The notes beneath the pieces were generated by a model. The model did not search any database, was not told where the DNA came from, and saw nothing but the letters and a program-made list of their open reading frames with translations. DNA of 25,302 nucleotides, taken from contig CAYUAI010000062.1 in assembly GCA_964442745.1 (NCBI GenBank), positions 1 to 25,302 on the forward strand, written 5' to 3'. Positions 7,551 to 15,576 of this stretch are shown here, piece after piece. The DNA is from CAYUAI01 sp964442745 (GTDB lineage Bacteria; Pseudomonadota; Gammaproteobacteria; S012-40). Each line of letters begins with the position of its first letter. Within the stretch, counting starts at the first letter, position 1. The position numbers and the translations under genes are program-made.

Positions 7551-9344
7551 TCATTGCAATGTGATGTTGATGGGGACACCGCTTTGATCGCTTGATCGCA
7601 ACTCATATTGATCTTGCATCTCATGCAACTGAAAACCATCGACAATCAGTGTCCATTCACCAACCATCGGATTTTCAATGCGAATCATTTCTGGGCTAGC
7701 TAGGGTTGCTCCATCAAGCCATACTTCGCCATTGGGGTCGACTAATACCAGGTCGAGATCGTGGGTTGGAAAATAGGCCCAGTTTTGTTGCCAATAAAGA
7801 CTAAATTGAGCGAATGTTATGGTTGCATCAATCGCTAACGAATAGCGATGTAGTTGCTTGTCCTGCAAGCGACGATTGGCAATTGGGGAGGGCAATGGAA
7901 TGGTTTTTCTAGCGAATGAAATATTTGCTGAAACCATCCCAATATTGGTCCAGTCTCCCATGACAGCAATACGTAATACGCCTTCTTGTGGAGATAATAT
8001 TTCAATCGAAACATCTTCGCTAAAAAAATCTCTCAAGTGAGTATTATCGATTGAGGTGGGAGCATCAATGATGGTGACAAACAGGTCGTCGCCAAATATT
8101 ACATTTTGCTGTTCAGGGGGGAGTTGTGCTTGAATATTGTTAATGTTAACCAGGATAGATTGGGTATTTGCATTACTTGGCACAAAGAATTGCTTCACTT
8201 GGCCAGGCATGACTTGTAACTGATCAACGATAATCTCATCACCATGAAATTTAACCACACTAAAACCTGATTTTTCAAGGATGGTTGCTATTTTTTGGTT
8301 TTTATTGCTAACGAGTTTGTTATTACCAATGTCATCGTCATCATCATCTTCTTCATGTTTGATGGAGAATTGTTTTTTATTGAGTGTATTGGGATCATCA
8401 TCGTGGTCGTCATCGTCATCGGGTGTTTGTGAGGTGTTGGCCGTTAACCAGTTAAGCGCCGCAGGAATATCGAGAAAGCCATTACCTTGATCAATGGGGC
8501 TAGCATTGGCAACTAAGTCACTATTGGCTGATTCAATGAGGGCGGCTTTAATTTGTCGAGCGCTGGCATGGGGGACTGCTCCAATCAATAAGGCCGCCGC
8601 CCCTGCGACGCTGGGTGAGGAAAATGAAGTGCCTGATACTAAGGCGATACTGCCATCGGTACTTTGAACAAATGATGCCATTCCGTTGGCCACGATATCA
8701 ATGCCTACACGTCCATCCGGCGTTGGACCACGTGAACTAAAAGAAGCCATTAATACTTCTTGACTGGGCCGAAACTTAATGCCTTCACCGACACCCGATT
8801 GTAATTCTCTTAATACCCGCTCATGGACTGGGCTATTGGCAGCGCCTACCGTAAGTGCGCCTAAGCTAGTGGCAGGGCTGCCGATCGTCATCGCGCCAAA
8901 TCCTTCATTCCCCGCAGAAATTACGACAACAATATCTTCAGCTAACATTTTTTCTGTTAAAATATCTTCCACATCTTGAGTGGCAAAAAGTGTGACGCCA
9001 CCGAGGCTCATGTTAACGACTTTAATATCCAGTGCCTCATAAACAAAAGGATCTTCTTCTGAGCCATCACCGGCAATGGGGGTTGTTGAAACACCATGTT
9101 TGAAATTTTTTTTGAGGGTTAAGACACGATCCATGGCAGCAATGACCCGAGAGCTCGGTGCCCCGGAACCATCGGCTGGAAATGTTTTTAAGGCATAGAT
9201 TTTTGCGGCAGGGGCAGGGGCCACCATGGGAATCTGACTGACTTCACTGTCAATCATCTCGATGCTGTCTGCTGCATAACGACGGACGGCTTGGACAATT
9301 TCGGAATCATTGGGTAATTCAATGACGCCGTGGGCGGCGATCAT
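7551..9344 (-). CDS. Subtilase (S8) C-terminal part: Asn and Ser sites, C-terminal beta domains
   Basis: This 597-aa frame carries the second half of a subtilisin-family serine protease: the oxyanion Asn in SAGNEGFG (N146) and the nucleophile in GTSFSSPSVAG (S240). It has no signal peptide and no catalytic Asp. The start ATG overlaps the stop of the preceding frame (ATGA). Reading one codon further back in this frame gives Thr-Met-Ile-Ala, matching what should follow His-Gly in the family's HGT motif, so the two frames were one gene. Residues about 309-338 contain two acidic runs of Asp, which could bind Ca2+ or be a flexible linker. The C-terminal about 250 residues look beta-rich (DLDLVLVDPNGE), like pre-peptidase C-terminal or P-like domains. 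A stand-alone function is unlikely without the first half. Whether it is expressed is unknown. Confidence 0.8.
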   Translation of the reverse strand: MIAAHGVIELPNDSEIVQAVRRYAADSIEMIDSEVSQIPMVAPAPAAKIYALKTFPADGSGAPSSRVIAAMDRVLTLKKNFKHGVSTTPIAGDGSEEDPFVYEALDIKVVNMSLGGVTLFATQDVEDILTEKMLAEDIVVVISAGNEGFGAMTIGSPATSLGALTVGAANSPVHERVLRELQSGVGEGIKFRPSQEVLMASFSSRGPTPDGRVGIDIVANGMASFVQSTDGSIALVSGTSFSSPSVAGAAALLIGAVPHASARQIKAALIESANSDLVANASPIDQGNGFLDIPAALNWLTANTSQTPDDDDDHDDDPNTLNKKQFSIKHEEDDDDDDIGNNKLVSNKNQKIATILEKSGFSVVKFHGDEIIVDQLQVMPGQVKQFFVPSNANTQSILVNINNIQAQLPPEQQNVIFGDDLFVTIIDAPTSIDNTHLRDFFSEDVSIEILSPQEGVLRIAVMGDWTNIGMVSANISFARKTIPLPSPIANRRLQDKQLHRYSLAIDATITFAQFSLYWQQNWAYFPTHDLDLVLVDPNGEVWLDGATLASPEMIRIENPMVGEWTLIVDGFQLHEMQDQYELRSSDQSGVPINITLQ

Positions 9345-9358
9345 GGTAGGCCATGATC
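9339..9358 (-). repeat. Perfect 8-bp hairpin at the subtilase frame break
   Basis: On the minus strand GATCATGG and CCATGATC flank a 4-nt loop CCTA. The hairpin covers the catalytic His codon, the frame break, the TGA stop of the first frame and the ATG of the second. Removing two bases from the loop would restore an uninterrupted His-Gly-Thr-Met reading. Confidence 0.85.
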
Positions 9359-9985
9359 ATCATTTAGTGTACTCGTCGCCGAGGGTTCTTCATCCCCATC
9401 GACAAAGGATTCTCCACCAATGACACTATCGGCTAATACTGGCACAGATTCTTTATTATTGGCCGTTCCTGAGTCAATAACCACGACAATAACATCGGCA
9501 CCCTGTTGACCTTGCTCATGCAAGGCTTGCGCACCGGTAAGGCGGTTATTAAAACTATAGTTGTTAGGTTTTTTGGACGAATTGGTGGCGATGGATTGAT
9601 ACGGCAGTGCTGTCGTTTCTGTACGGGGATTATGTCGTATCGCTTGCTTTTCAATGGGGCTTGGCGATTGAATGATAAGGTCTTTTGTAATGAAATTTTT
9701 ATCAATAATCGCTGCCAGTGCTGTTAGTTGATCTTGCGATACCGTGGCGGCGAGTAAATTGATGTTGCGATACCGCTGCGAGATATAGCCACCTTCACGG
9801 CGTATGAGATCAGCAATTTCCGTGCATTGCGTTTGGCACCTTATCAAAACGGATTCCTGGGATGGGTTTGATGGGGTAATATCTACCGTATGCGCTTGTT
9901 TAGATTTGGACTGAATGTCGCAAGCCGAAATCACGATGATCAAAAATATTGATAAAATCAGGCGAGTCTTCCCACAGTACATCAT
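9341..9985 (-). CDS. Subtilase (S8) N-terminal part: lipoprotein signal, propeptide, Asp and His
   Basis: The 214-aa product starts with a lipoprotein signal (hydrophobic 8-20, lipobox VISAC, Cys22). Residues about 45-105 resemble an I9-type inhibitor propeptide (RYRNINLLAATVSQDQL). The catalytic Asp motif VVVIDSGT has D171. It ends DDHG-Leu-Pro-stop, with H211 being the expected catalytic His. The S8 consensus HGT should continue, but the frame shifts by one relative to the downstream ORF. The ATG pair at 9985/9982 has GGA about 9 nt upstream. As written, this encodes an inactive fragment, and with the downstream frame it would make a full lipoprotein subtilase of roughly 810 residues. A pseudogene or a base-call error is the simplest reading. 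Programmed frameshifting is possible but no classic slippery heptamer is seen. Confidence 0.8.
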   Translation of the reverse strand: MMYCGKTRLILSIFLIIVISACDIQSKSKQAHTVDITPSNPSQESVLIRCQTQCTEIADLIRREGGYISQRYRNINLLAATVSQDQLTALAAIIDKNFITKDLIIQSPSPIEKQAIRHNPRTETTALPYQSIATNSSKKPNNYSFNNRLTGAQALHEQGQQGADVIVVVIDSGTANNKESVPVLADSVIGGESFVDGDEEPSATSTLNDDHGLP

Positions 9986-10344
9986 TCACCACGTTCCTTT
10001 TTTTGTCGTTGTCATTATGTGTCGTTATATCAGCCTCTGTCCATCTAGGTGTACTTAGGAATGAGCGGAAGCTATTTTATTATTCTAGTCAATATTGCTG
10101 ATATTTTATCCTGAACCAACCCCGATTATTTTGTGCATTAATTTTTCTTTATTTTATTAATAAGTATTTATTCCCTCAAAATTTTTGTACAATTCGCTTG
10201 TCCAAAGTTCGTGGCTTGGTTTTTAATTTTCTGATTTTTATGATATTTTATCTGACTGCTCAATAAAAAATAGAGAGATTTGAGTAGGCGTTGATGTCAT
10301 TATTATATGGGGAACTTATCACGTGACCTTTGCTAAGGCAATGT
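9986..10344. other. 359-bp intergenic region between gluQ and the subtilase
   Basis: AT-rich, with no ORF or RNA gene recognised. It should contain the subtilase promoter (minus strand, near 10000-10100) and the end of the gluQ transcript. I see no hairpin with a U-tract and no convincing promoter hexamers. Confidence 0.5.
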
Positions 10345-11283
10345 CTACGCTGGCGTGTCTCCAGGATTGATCATGATCGTGTTGACCGAAGGAATGGCTG
10401 TGAGTTGCCAGTGTGCGATCGCCCAGCACCAAAGGGTGTCGAGAGTTTCACGCTGTAGTTCTGCCGGTGGGTTTAAACCAAGCCACTGAAAAACTTTCAG
10501 AAGTGTTTTTTCGGGGTGATGATGGGGGACGGCGGCGGCGAGATTTTGCTTGCTGAGTTTTTGTCCTTGTGAATTGATCAGAATGGGAACGTGGGCATAG
10601 CTTGGGGTAGGGAAGTGGAGTCGTTGCTGTAAATAGACTTGACGAGGTGTTGAATCGAGTAAATCAAATCCTCTAACGATTTCAGTTATTTTCTGCTGAT
10701 AGTCGTCGACGACCACCGATAACTGATAAGAGAAAATACCATCGGCCCGTTGAATGATAAAATCACCAATGTCTTGTTGAATATTCTGTGATATGAGGCC
10801 TTGCAGTTTATCGTTAATGGTGATGTGTGTTGTGTGGGTTTTTAATCGTATCGCGGATCGGTCATGGGCAGGGCGTTGCTTACGCTGTTGGCATTTTCCC
10901 GGATAAATGGGGCCGTAGGGTCCAGGCTTAGCGATGGTGGTAATGTGGCTTCGGCTACATAGACAATGATAAGTCTCATTTTGGTCAACGAGTTGTTCAA
11001 GAGCGGCTTGATAATGTGGTTGCTGTTGGCTTTGATAAACGATCGATTCATCCCAGTACATTTTAAAGCAAACTAAGGTACGCAGGATATCATCGGAGGC
11101 ACCGGCAACCACTCTTGGGGTGTCGATATCATCAATTTTTAATAGCCAGCGGCCGTTTTGGCTTTTCGCTTGTAGATAGCTGGCAACCGCCGTGACCATT
11201 GACCCTAGGTGTAAGGGGCCAGTAGGGGATGGTGCAAATCGACCACGGTATTTTTCTACGGATATGGCTTTCAAGCGTTTCAT
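10345..11283 (-). CDS. gluQ: Glutamyl-Q tRNA(Asp) synthetase
   Basis: This 312-aa enzyme activates glutamate and attaches it to the queuosine at position 34 of tRNA(Asp), a tRNA modification rather than aminoacylation. It matches the catalytic core of GluRS without the anticodon-binding domain. The sequence shows RGRFAPSPTGPLHLGS (class I HIGH-type motif HLGS, 25-28), WLLKIDDID, a zinc site of the GluQRS kind (C107, C109, Y127, C131), a nucleotide-binding QLSVVVDD segment, and KLSKQ (242-246). The length is typical of the family. The ATG at 11283 has only a weak ribosome site. In many gammaproteobacteria gluQ follows dksA; here it follows a doubtful small ORF, and no dksA is present. Confidence 0.95.
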   Translation of the reverse strand: MKRLKAISVEKYRGRFAPSPTGPLHLGSMVTAVASYLQAKSQNGRWLLKIDDIDTPRVVAGASDDILRTLVCFKMYWDESIVYQSQQQPHYQAALEQLVDQNETYHCLCSRSHITTIAKPGPYGPIYPGKCQQRKQRPAHDRSAIRLKTHTTHITINDKLQGLISQNIQQDIGDFIIQRADGIFSYQLSVVVDDYQQKITEIVRGFDLLDSTPRQVYLQQRLHFPTPSYAHVPILINSQGQKLSKQNLAAAVPHHHPEKTLLKVFQWLGLNPPAELQRETLDTLWCWAIAHWQLTAIPSVNTIMINPGDTPA

Positions 11284-11290
11284 CGGTGTT

Positions 11291-11539
11291 TTAGATTTCT
11301 TTCATAAAATACCAATCAGTTGTAGCAAACGCATAACAGAATTTGGCGGTGGTTACAACCCAGAACACCTTATGAGTGTGCCCCCTCGATTCGCTCAGCG
11401 CCACTTGCATTTTTTTTGCTGCTTTTCTTAGTTTCTTATCATTAGTAGCTGGAGGACTTTGAAGCTGGATTTGCTCAATTGAGCAAACATTATCAATATA
11501 GGCGTACCATGTCAATAAGTGAGTTTCTTTCATGTACAA
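11291..11539 (-). CDS. Doubtful small ORF upstream of gluQ, 82 aa
   Basis: The open frame ends 7 nt before the gluQ ATG, compatible with an operon. It would start at TTG 11539 or ATG 11533, neither with a clear ribosome site. The product is Lys/Ala/Thr-rich in the middle (KKLRKAAKKMQVALSESRG) and otherwise featureless: no signal peptide, no motif. It resembles no family I know. It may be a genuine small protein or a chance frame in the gap between the rhombosortase gene and gluQ. Confidence 0.3.
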   Translation of the reverse strand: MYMKETHLLTWYAYIDNVCSIEQIQLQSPPATNDKKLRKAAKKMQVALSESRGHTHKVFWVVTTAKFCYAFATTDWYFMKEI

Positions 11540-11599
11540 AAAATAGGTTGTCGAAATGTAGAGGGTAAAAAATCGTCGTAGATTAGGCAGTTGACCCTG

Positions 11600-12175
11600 C
11601 TATTTTTTACGGAAATAGGATATGGGTATTATGGATAATCCAAAAATTGCGCCGTAAAAGTGGGCATCGACAATCACATTGCCGCCTGCGGTGGCTTCTG
11701 AGCCGGGCAGCGGCCCATAGCGTTGTTCCCAATAAAGTTTAGCAATAATAAGTAGTAGGAAAATATAGGCCTCTTTCGGTCGATGCTGAATATCCGCAAT
11801 CCCGCCCGCGATAAATAATGTATGCAATACGCCAGATAAGCCAACGTACCAGACCAGCTCGGGATTAAATATTAATAGTAGCAAGCTGGTGCCGATCATT
11901 CCTATGAATAAAATCAGCAGCCAAATCCAATGACTCAAATAATTACCAAAGAATAACATCACCATGATCAAACCTAATAAATTCATCAATAGATGAGACC
12001 AACCTAAATGGCATAAATGTGCCGTGATGATACGCCATAATTGACCTTCAAAAATCAAAGGACGGTCATATATTAATAGTTCTTGGATCGCTACGGGTGA
12101 GGCTTGCACGGCGATCATGAGTAACGCGAGCCCAATGCCGAACCAATATTTTAATAAAGTGTTATATCGGGTCAT
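11600..12175 (-). CDS. rrtA: Rhombosortase (rhomboid-family intramembrane protease)
   Basis: This 191-aa polytopic membrane protein of the rhomboid superfamily has Ser-His catalytic residues in GLSGVLH (S114) and DAHFYGAIFG (H172), plus the membrane motif HLGWSHLLMNLLGL typical of the short rhombosortase branch. Rhombosortases process proteins ending in a GlyGly-CTERM sorting signal. I saw no protein with that C-terminal tripartite signal in the window, so substrates must be elsewhere. The gene begins 22 nt after pstB and may be read from the pst operon, though its ribosome site is weak. It could alternatively be annotated simply as a rhomboid-family protease. Confidence 0.85.
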   Translation of the reverse strand: MTRYNTLLKYWFGIGLALLMIAVQASPVAIQELLIYDRPLIFEGQLWRIITAHLCHLGWSHLLMNLLGLIMVMLFFGNYLSHWIWLLILFIGMIGTSLLLLIFNPELVWYVGLSGVLHTLFIAGGIADIQHRPKEAYIFLLLIIAKLYWEQRYGPLPGSEATAGGNVIVDAHFYGAIFGLSIIPISYFRKK

Positions 12176-12197
12176 GTTGGTTATCTTTTGTTATTTT

Positions 12198-13031
12198 CTA
12201 ACCACGGCGACCCTGGACATAGGCCTGGGTCAATGCATGCTGAGGATTTTCAAATATCTGCTTTGTGGAGCCATACTCAATGAGACGTCCTGTGTTTTCT
12301 TGCAACCAGAAAAAGGCGGTGAGGTCAGCGATACGTTTAGCTTGCGCCAGATTATGGGTGACCATGATGAGCGTATAACGTTCCTTGAGTCCTTCAATGA
12401 GTTCTTCAACAGCACCGCTGGAATGTGGGTCGAGTGCGCTACAGGGTTCATCCAGTAATAAGGCTTCAGGTCGCAATGCTAAGGCGCGGGCAATACAAAG
12501 GCGTTGTTGTTGACCACCAGATAATGTGGTGGCGGGATGTTCTAGGCGACCATTGACCTCTCCCCATAGCCCCACATCCTTGAGTGCCGTTTCCATCATA
12601 TACTCGATTTCATCGTGTCGTTTAATGCCATGCTCTTTTAATGGGAGAGAAAAATTCTTGCGAATGGAAAATGGAAATGGGGTGGGTCGCTGAAAAATTA
12701 GACCAATTCGTTTACGTAGTTGGACCAAATCCAGGTTTTTGTCTAGAATATTTTGCCCGTGGTTATAAATTTTCCCCGCAATCCGAGAACAAGGTGTTAG
12801 CTCATTCATTCTAATAATAGATTGGATAAAACTGGTTTTTCCACAACCAGAAGGACCAATGAGTGCCGTGATTTTTCCTTGACAAACAGGTAAGTTAATA
12901 TCCAAGAAGGCGGCTTGTTCGGCATAGTATAAACTGAGATTTTCCGTGTATAAATACAGTTTTTGTTGTTTCGGATGATGGTAATTTTCCAGTGGTGGTA
13001 CGGCGCGTAAGTGCGCTTTATTGGATGTCAT
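12198..13031 (-). CDS. pstB: Phosphate ABC transporter ATP-binding protein PstB
   Basis: This cytoplasmic ATPase powers high-affinity phosphate import. It shows Walker A GPSGCGKT (59-66), Q-loop region IFQRPTPFP (the RPTPFP after the Q-loop Gln is characteristic of PstB), signature LSGGQQQR, Walker B LLLDEPCSALD and switch His in VTHN. It has 277 aa, close to the family size, with an N-terminal extension of about 25 residues. The start ATG overlaps the pstA stop (ATGA), implying translational coupling. Confidence 0.97.
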   Translation of the reverse strand: MTSNKAHLRAVPPLENYHHPKQQKLYLYTENLSLYYAEQAAFLDINLPVCQGKITALIGPSGCGKTSFIQSIIRMNELTPCSRIAGKIYNHGQNILDKNLDLVQLRKRIGLIFQRPTPFPFSIRKNFSLPLKEHGIKRHDEIEYMMETALKDVGLWGEVNGRLEHPATTLSGGQQQRLCIARALALRPEALLLDEPCSALDPHSSGAVEELIEGLKERYTLIMVTHNLAQAKRIADLTAFFWLQENTGRLIEYGSTKQIFENPQHALTQAYVQGRRG

Positions 13032-13897
13032 GCGTGGTAAAATTTCCTTTTGAAATATTTTTCGTTAAGCCAGGCGGTTGATATATTAATGAATAACAAC
13101 AAAATAATTAATACTAACGCTGATCCATAACTGGTGCTGTTGCCTCCAGGTACATTCATGGATAAATCATAGATATGTATGGACAGTGCTCGTCCTGAGT
13201 CATGGATAGACTCAGGCATGCGTGTGACATAGCCGGCCGTGTAAATCAGTGCCGCTGTTTCTGCCAGTGCGCGACCGACACTGAGTACAATGCCTACCAT
13301 AATAGCCGGGGCAGCGGCAGGAATAATAATATGCAAGAGCGTCGAATAGCGTGACAAGCCAAGCGCTGCCGCACTGGTTCGATGATCATGATCAACATCA
13401 CGTAAACCTTGTTCGGCTGTCCGGATTAATAAGGGCAGTACCATGCAGGCGAGGGTGAGTCCGCCCGATAAAATAGAAAATCCAAACCCTAATAAAATGC
13501 AAAAAAAAGCATTGCCAAACAAGCCTAAAACAATCGAAGGCATGCTCGCTAATGCATCTAAACTGCCACGAATATACCGCAGAGAAGCTTGCTGAGTTTC
13601 ATGAGCATATTCTGCTAAATAAATGGCACAGCCGAGTCCAACGGGAATGGCGACGGCTAAACAGATAGTTAAGATTAATAATGTGGATACCACAATAGGG
13701 CCAATACCACCACGGCGACCGGCGTCTAATGGGTCGCTGGTTAAAAAATCCCAAGACAGACGTTGGATACCATGCCATAAAATATCGCTTAATAACCAAA
13801 TAAAAAATAAGCTGACAATCGCGGCGGCTAACCAAGCGGAAGTGGCAAGTAGCTTGTCTCGCCAAGGCATTGTCTTGTTAAACCGTGTGGCCATCAT
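13028..13897 (-). CDS. pstA: Phosphate ABC transporter permease PstA
   Basis: This 289-aa inner-membrane permease has about six hydrophobic segments. It carries the coupling (EAA-type) loop AALGLSRYSTLLHIIIPAAAP, where PstB docks, and typical PstA signatures (GGIGPIVVSTLL; PSIVLGLFGNAFF). It begins with two consecutive ATG codons, 20 nt inside the end of pstC, and ends overlapping pstB. Confidence 0.96.
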   Translation of the reverse strand: MMATRFNKTMPWRDKLLATSAWLAAAIVSLFFIWLLSDILWHGIQRLSWDFLTSDPLDAGRRGGIGPIVVSTLLILTICLAVAIPVGLGCAIYLAEYAHETQQASLRYIRGSLDALASMPSIVLGLFGNAFFCILLGFGFSILSGGLTLACMVLPLLIRTAEQGLRDVDHDHRTSAAALGLSRYSTLLHIIIPAAAPAIMVGIVLSVGRALAETAALIYTAGYVTRMPESIHDSGRALSIHIYDLSMNVPGGNSTSYGSALVLIILLLFINISTAWLNEKYFKRKFYHA

Positions 13898-14741
13898 TTG
13901 GTTTTTTTACGAGTAGATTTGACAGGATCACCAATCCGATGACGATGAGTAATAAAATCAACCCACTGACAAATAGGGCGGAGCGGTGATCATCCATGGC
14001 ATAGGCCATTTCTAATGCGATGTTGCTTGTTAAGGTACGCATTGGTTCAAAAAGATGGCTAGGTGTTTGTACCACATTGCCACACACCATTAATAAGGCC
14101 ATGGTTTCACCAACGGCTCGGCCGGTTTGCAGTAGGGTGCCTGCCAGTAAAGCGGGTTTCGCGAGCGGTAGAATCACATGGCATATAAATCCTGCTTTAC
14201 TGATGCCTAATGCCATGCTACTTGCAATTTGTTGTTGGGAAATGTGGCGGAAGGCGGTGATGCCAAAGAGCGTCAGGGTGGGTAAAATCATAAAGCTGAG
14301 CACTAAAATACCGGCCAATAAACTGGTGCCTGGTGCCTCAATCGATGCAATGATCGGCACTAATACCACCAATCCCCAAAAGCCATAAATGACAGAAGGG
14401 ATGCCTGCGAGTAATTCGATGATACGGCGGTAAAGGATGGCTAAGCGTGCCGGGGCATAGAATTCACAAAACAAAGCAGACAGAATGCTTAATGGAATGG
14501 ACAAAATTAAAGCGCCGACGACGACCATGAGGCTGGCCCACAGCATCGGTAATAAATTAAAAAGTTGTTCGGTAGGATGCCAGCTAGCATCACTAAAAAA
14601 TGCGAATAAACCCATATGATTTAACACAGGAAAAGATTCAACGATTAAAAAAATAGCAATTAGGCCAACAATAAGGCTGGCTAATAAGGCTAAAATACGT
14701 AGTACCCAATGTAATAGTAGATCACGGTGTAATAGGGACAA
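13878..14741 (-). CDS. pstC: Phosphate ABC transporter permease PstC
   Basis: This 287-aa partner permease of PstA has several membrane helices, the GIPSVIYGFWGL segment typical of PstC and the coupling loop ALGISKAGFICHVILPLAKP. The start is TTG at 14741 with AAAGG 9 nt upstream. It lies 20 nt inside pstS, and no nearby ATG is available. Overlaps on both sides show a compact pstSCAB operon. Confidence 0.95.
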   Translation of the reverse strand: MSLLHRDLLLHWVLRILALLASLIVGLIAIFLIVESFPVLNHMGLFAFFSDASWHPTEQLFNLLPMLWASLMVVVGALILSIPLSILSALFCEFYAPARLAILYRRIIELLAGIPSVIYGFWGLVVLVPIIASIEAPGTSLLAGILVLSFMILPTLTLFGITAFRHISQQQIASSMALGISKAGFICHVILPLAKPALLAGTLLQTGRAVGETMALLMVCGNVVQTPSHLFEPMRTLTSNIALEMAYAMDDHRSALFVSGLILLLIVIGLVILSNLLVKKPNDGHTV

Positions 14742-15576
14742 AACTTTGTGCCTTTATCAGTGGATGCATGGTGGGTGATTGGGCAAACTCAATAAACGCA
14801 AGGCTCAACTTGTTGGGGATTCCGTGAGTGATAAAGTTTAATTCTCTGGTGAGTGGGAAATTGGCTTGACTGACATTGTGAGAGGAGGCGGTGACGCCAT
14901 TAATGGCTAATAATTTTATCGGGACCCCATGTTGTTGACTATATTCACCGGTGCCAATGGAAACATAGGCGATGGCTTGTGGGTTTTGCGCCACCAGTTT
15001 GATGGCTTGTTCGTTATCACCAATGATAATATGTGGTTTAACTTGCTGGTTTTTTAATCCAAAATAGCTTAAAAAGACTTCCAGTGTCGACCGGCCTTCG
15101 GCCTTGTTAATGACCGTAATGCGATTTTCGTTTCCTCCGACATTGCTCCAATTGGTGAACTTTCCAATATAAATTGCCCGTATTTGATCATCGGTTAACT
15201 GAGTCACTGGATTTTTTTTATGGACAATGAGAGTGACACCGTCCATGGCAATTTTGTGAGCGGTGAGATCTTGTTCATTGACTTTGAGTTGTCGGGATAC
15301 CATACCGATGTGGGCTAAACGGCGGCGGACATCAGAGATACCCCGGCTTGAACCGCCAGTTTGCACATCCACGCGGACATTGGGATAGCGGGATTCGAAC
15401 TGTTTCGCCATTTCTTGAGCCAGTGGTGCAAGGGTGCTGGAACCCGTAATGGTTAATTTACCTTGCAATGTTGCCCCGGCTTGATTGGCCGATGGGTCGT
15501 TTTCTTCTGATGATAGAATAACCATTAGCGAGGCAAGCAGGCCCAAGCCGATTAAAATTAACACACCTTGTTTCAT
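14722..15576 (-). CDS. pstS: Phosphate-binding protein PstS
   Basis: This substrate-binding protein of the phosphate transporter captures phosphate in the periplasm. It has 284 aa with an N-terminal hydrophobic segment (about 4-21) that has no lipobox, so it may be secreted or anchored by an uncleaved helix. Phosphate-site motifs of the family are visible: TGSSTLAPLA and QTGGSSRGISDV, and later AEGRSTLEVF. The ATG has AGGTGA 6 nt upstream. It is first in the pst operon. The 298-bp divergent spacer to qseE should contain its promoter, but I found no convincing Pho box. Confidence 0.95.
   Translation of the reverse strand: MKQGVLILIGLGLLASLMVILSSEENDPSANQAGATLQGKLTITGSSTLAPLAQEMAKQFESRYPNVRVDVQTGGSSRGISDVRRRLAHIGMVSRQLKVNEQDLTAHKIAMDGVTLIVHKKNPVTQLTDDQIRAIYIGKFTNWSNVGGNENRITVINKAEGRSTLEVFLSYFGLKNQQVKPHIIIGDNEQAIKLVAQNPQAIAYVSIGTGEYSQQHGVPIKLLAINGVTASSHNVSQANFPLTRELNFITHGIPNKLSLAFIEFAQSPTMHPLIKAQSFVPITP

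Noticed and set aside
7551..9344. Subtilase as a rhombosortase substrate
   Set aside because: The C-terminus lacks the GlyGly motif, hydrophobic helix and basic end of GlyGly-CTERM proteins.
9341..9360. Classic programmed -1 frameshift signal in the subtilase
   Set aside because: There is no X-XXY-YYZ slippery heptamer, and the hairpin lies on the shift site rather than 5-9 nt downstream; an indel is simpler.
11565..11610. GTAAAAAAT/ATTTTTTAC inverted repeat at the end of the rhombosortase gene as a terminator
   Set aside because: The 28-nt loop and AT-only stem, with no stable inner helix, make an intrinsic terminator unlikely; the A/T runs alone can explain it.
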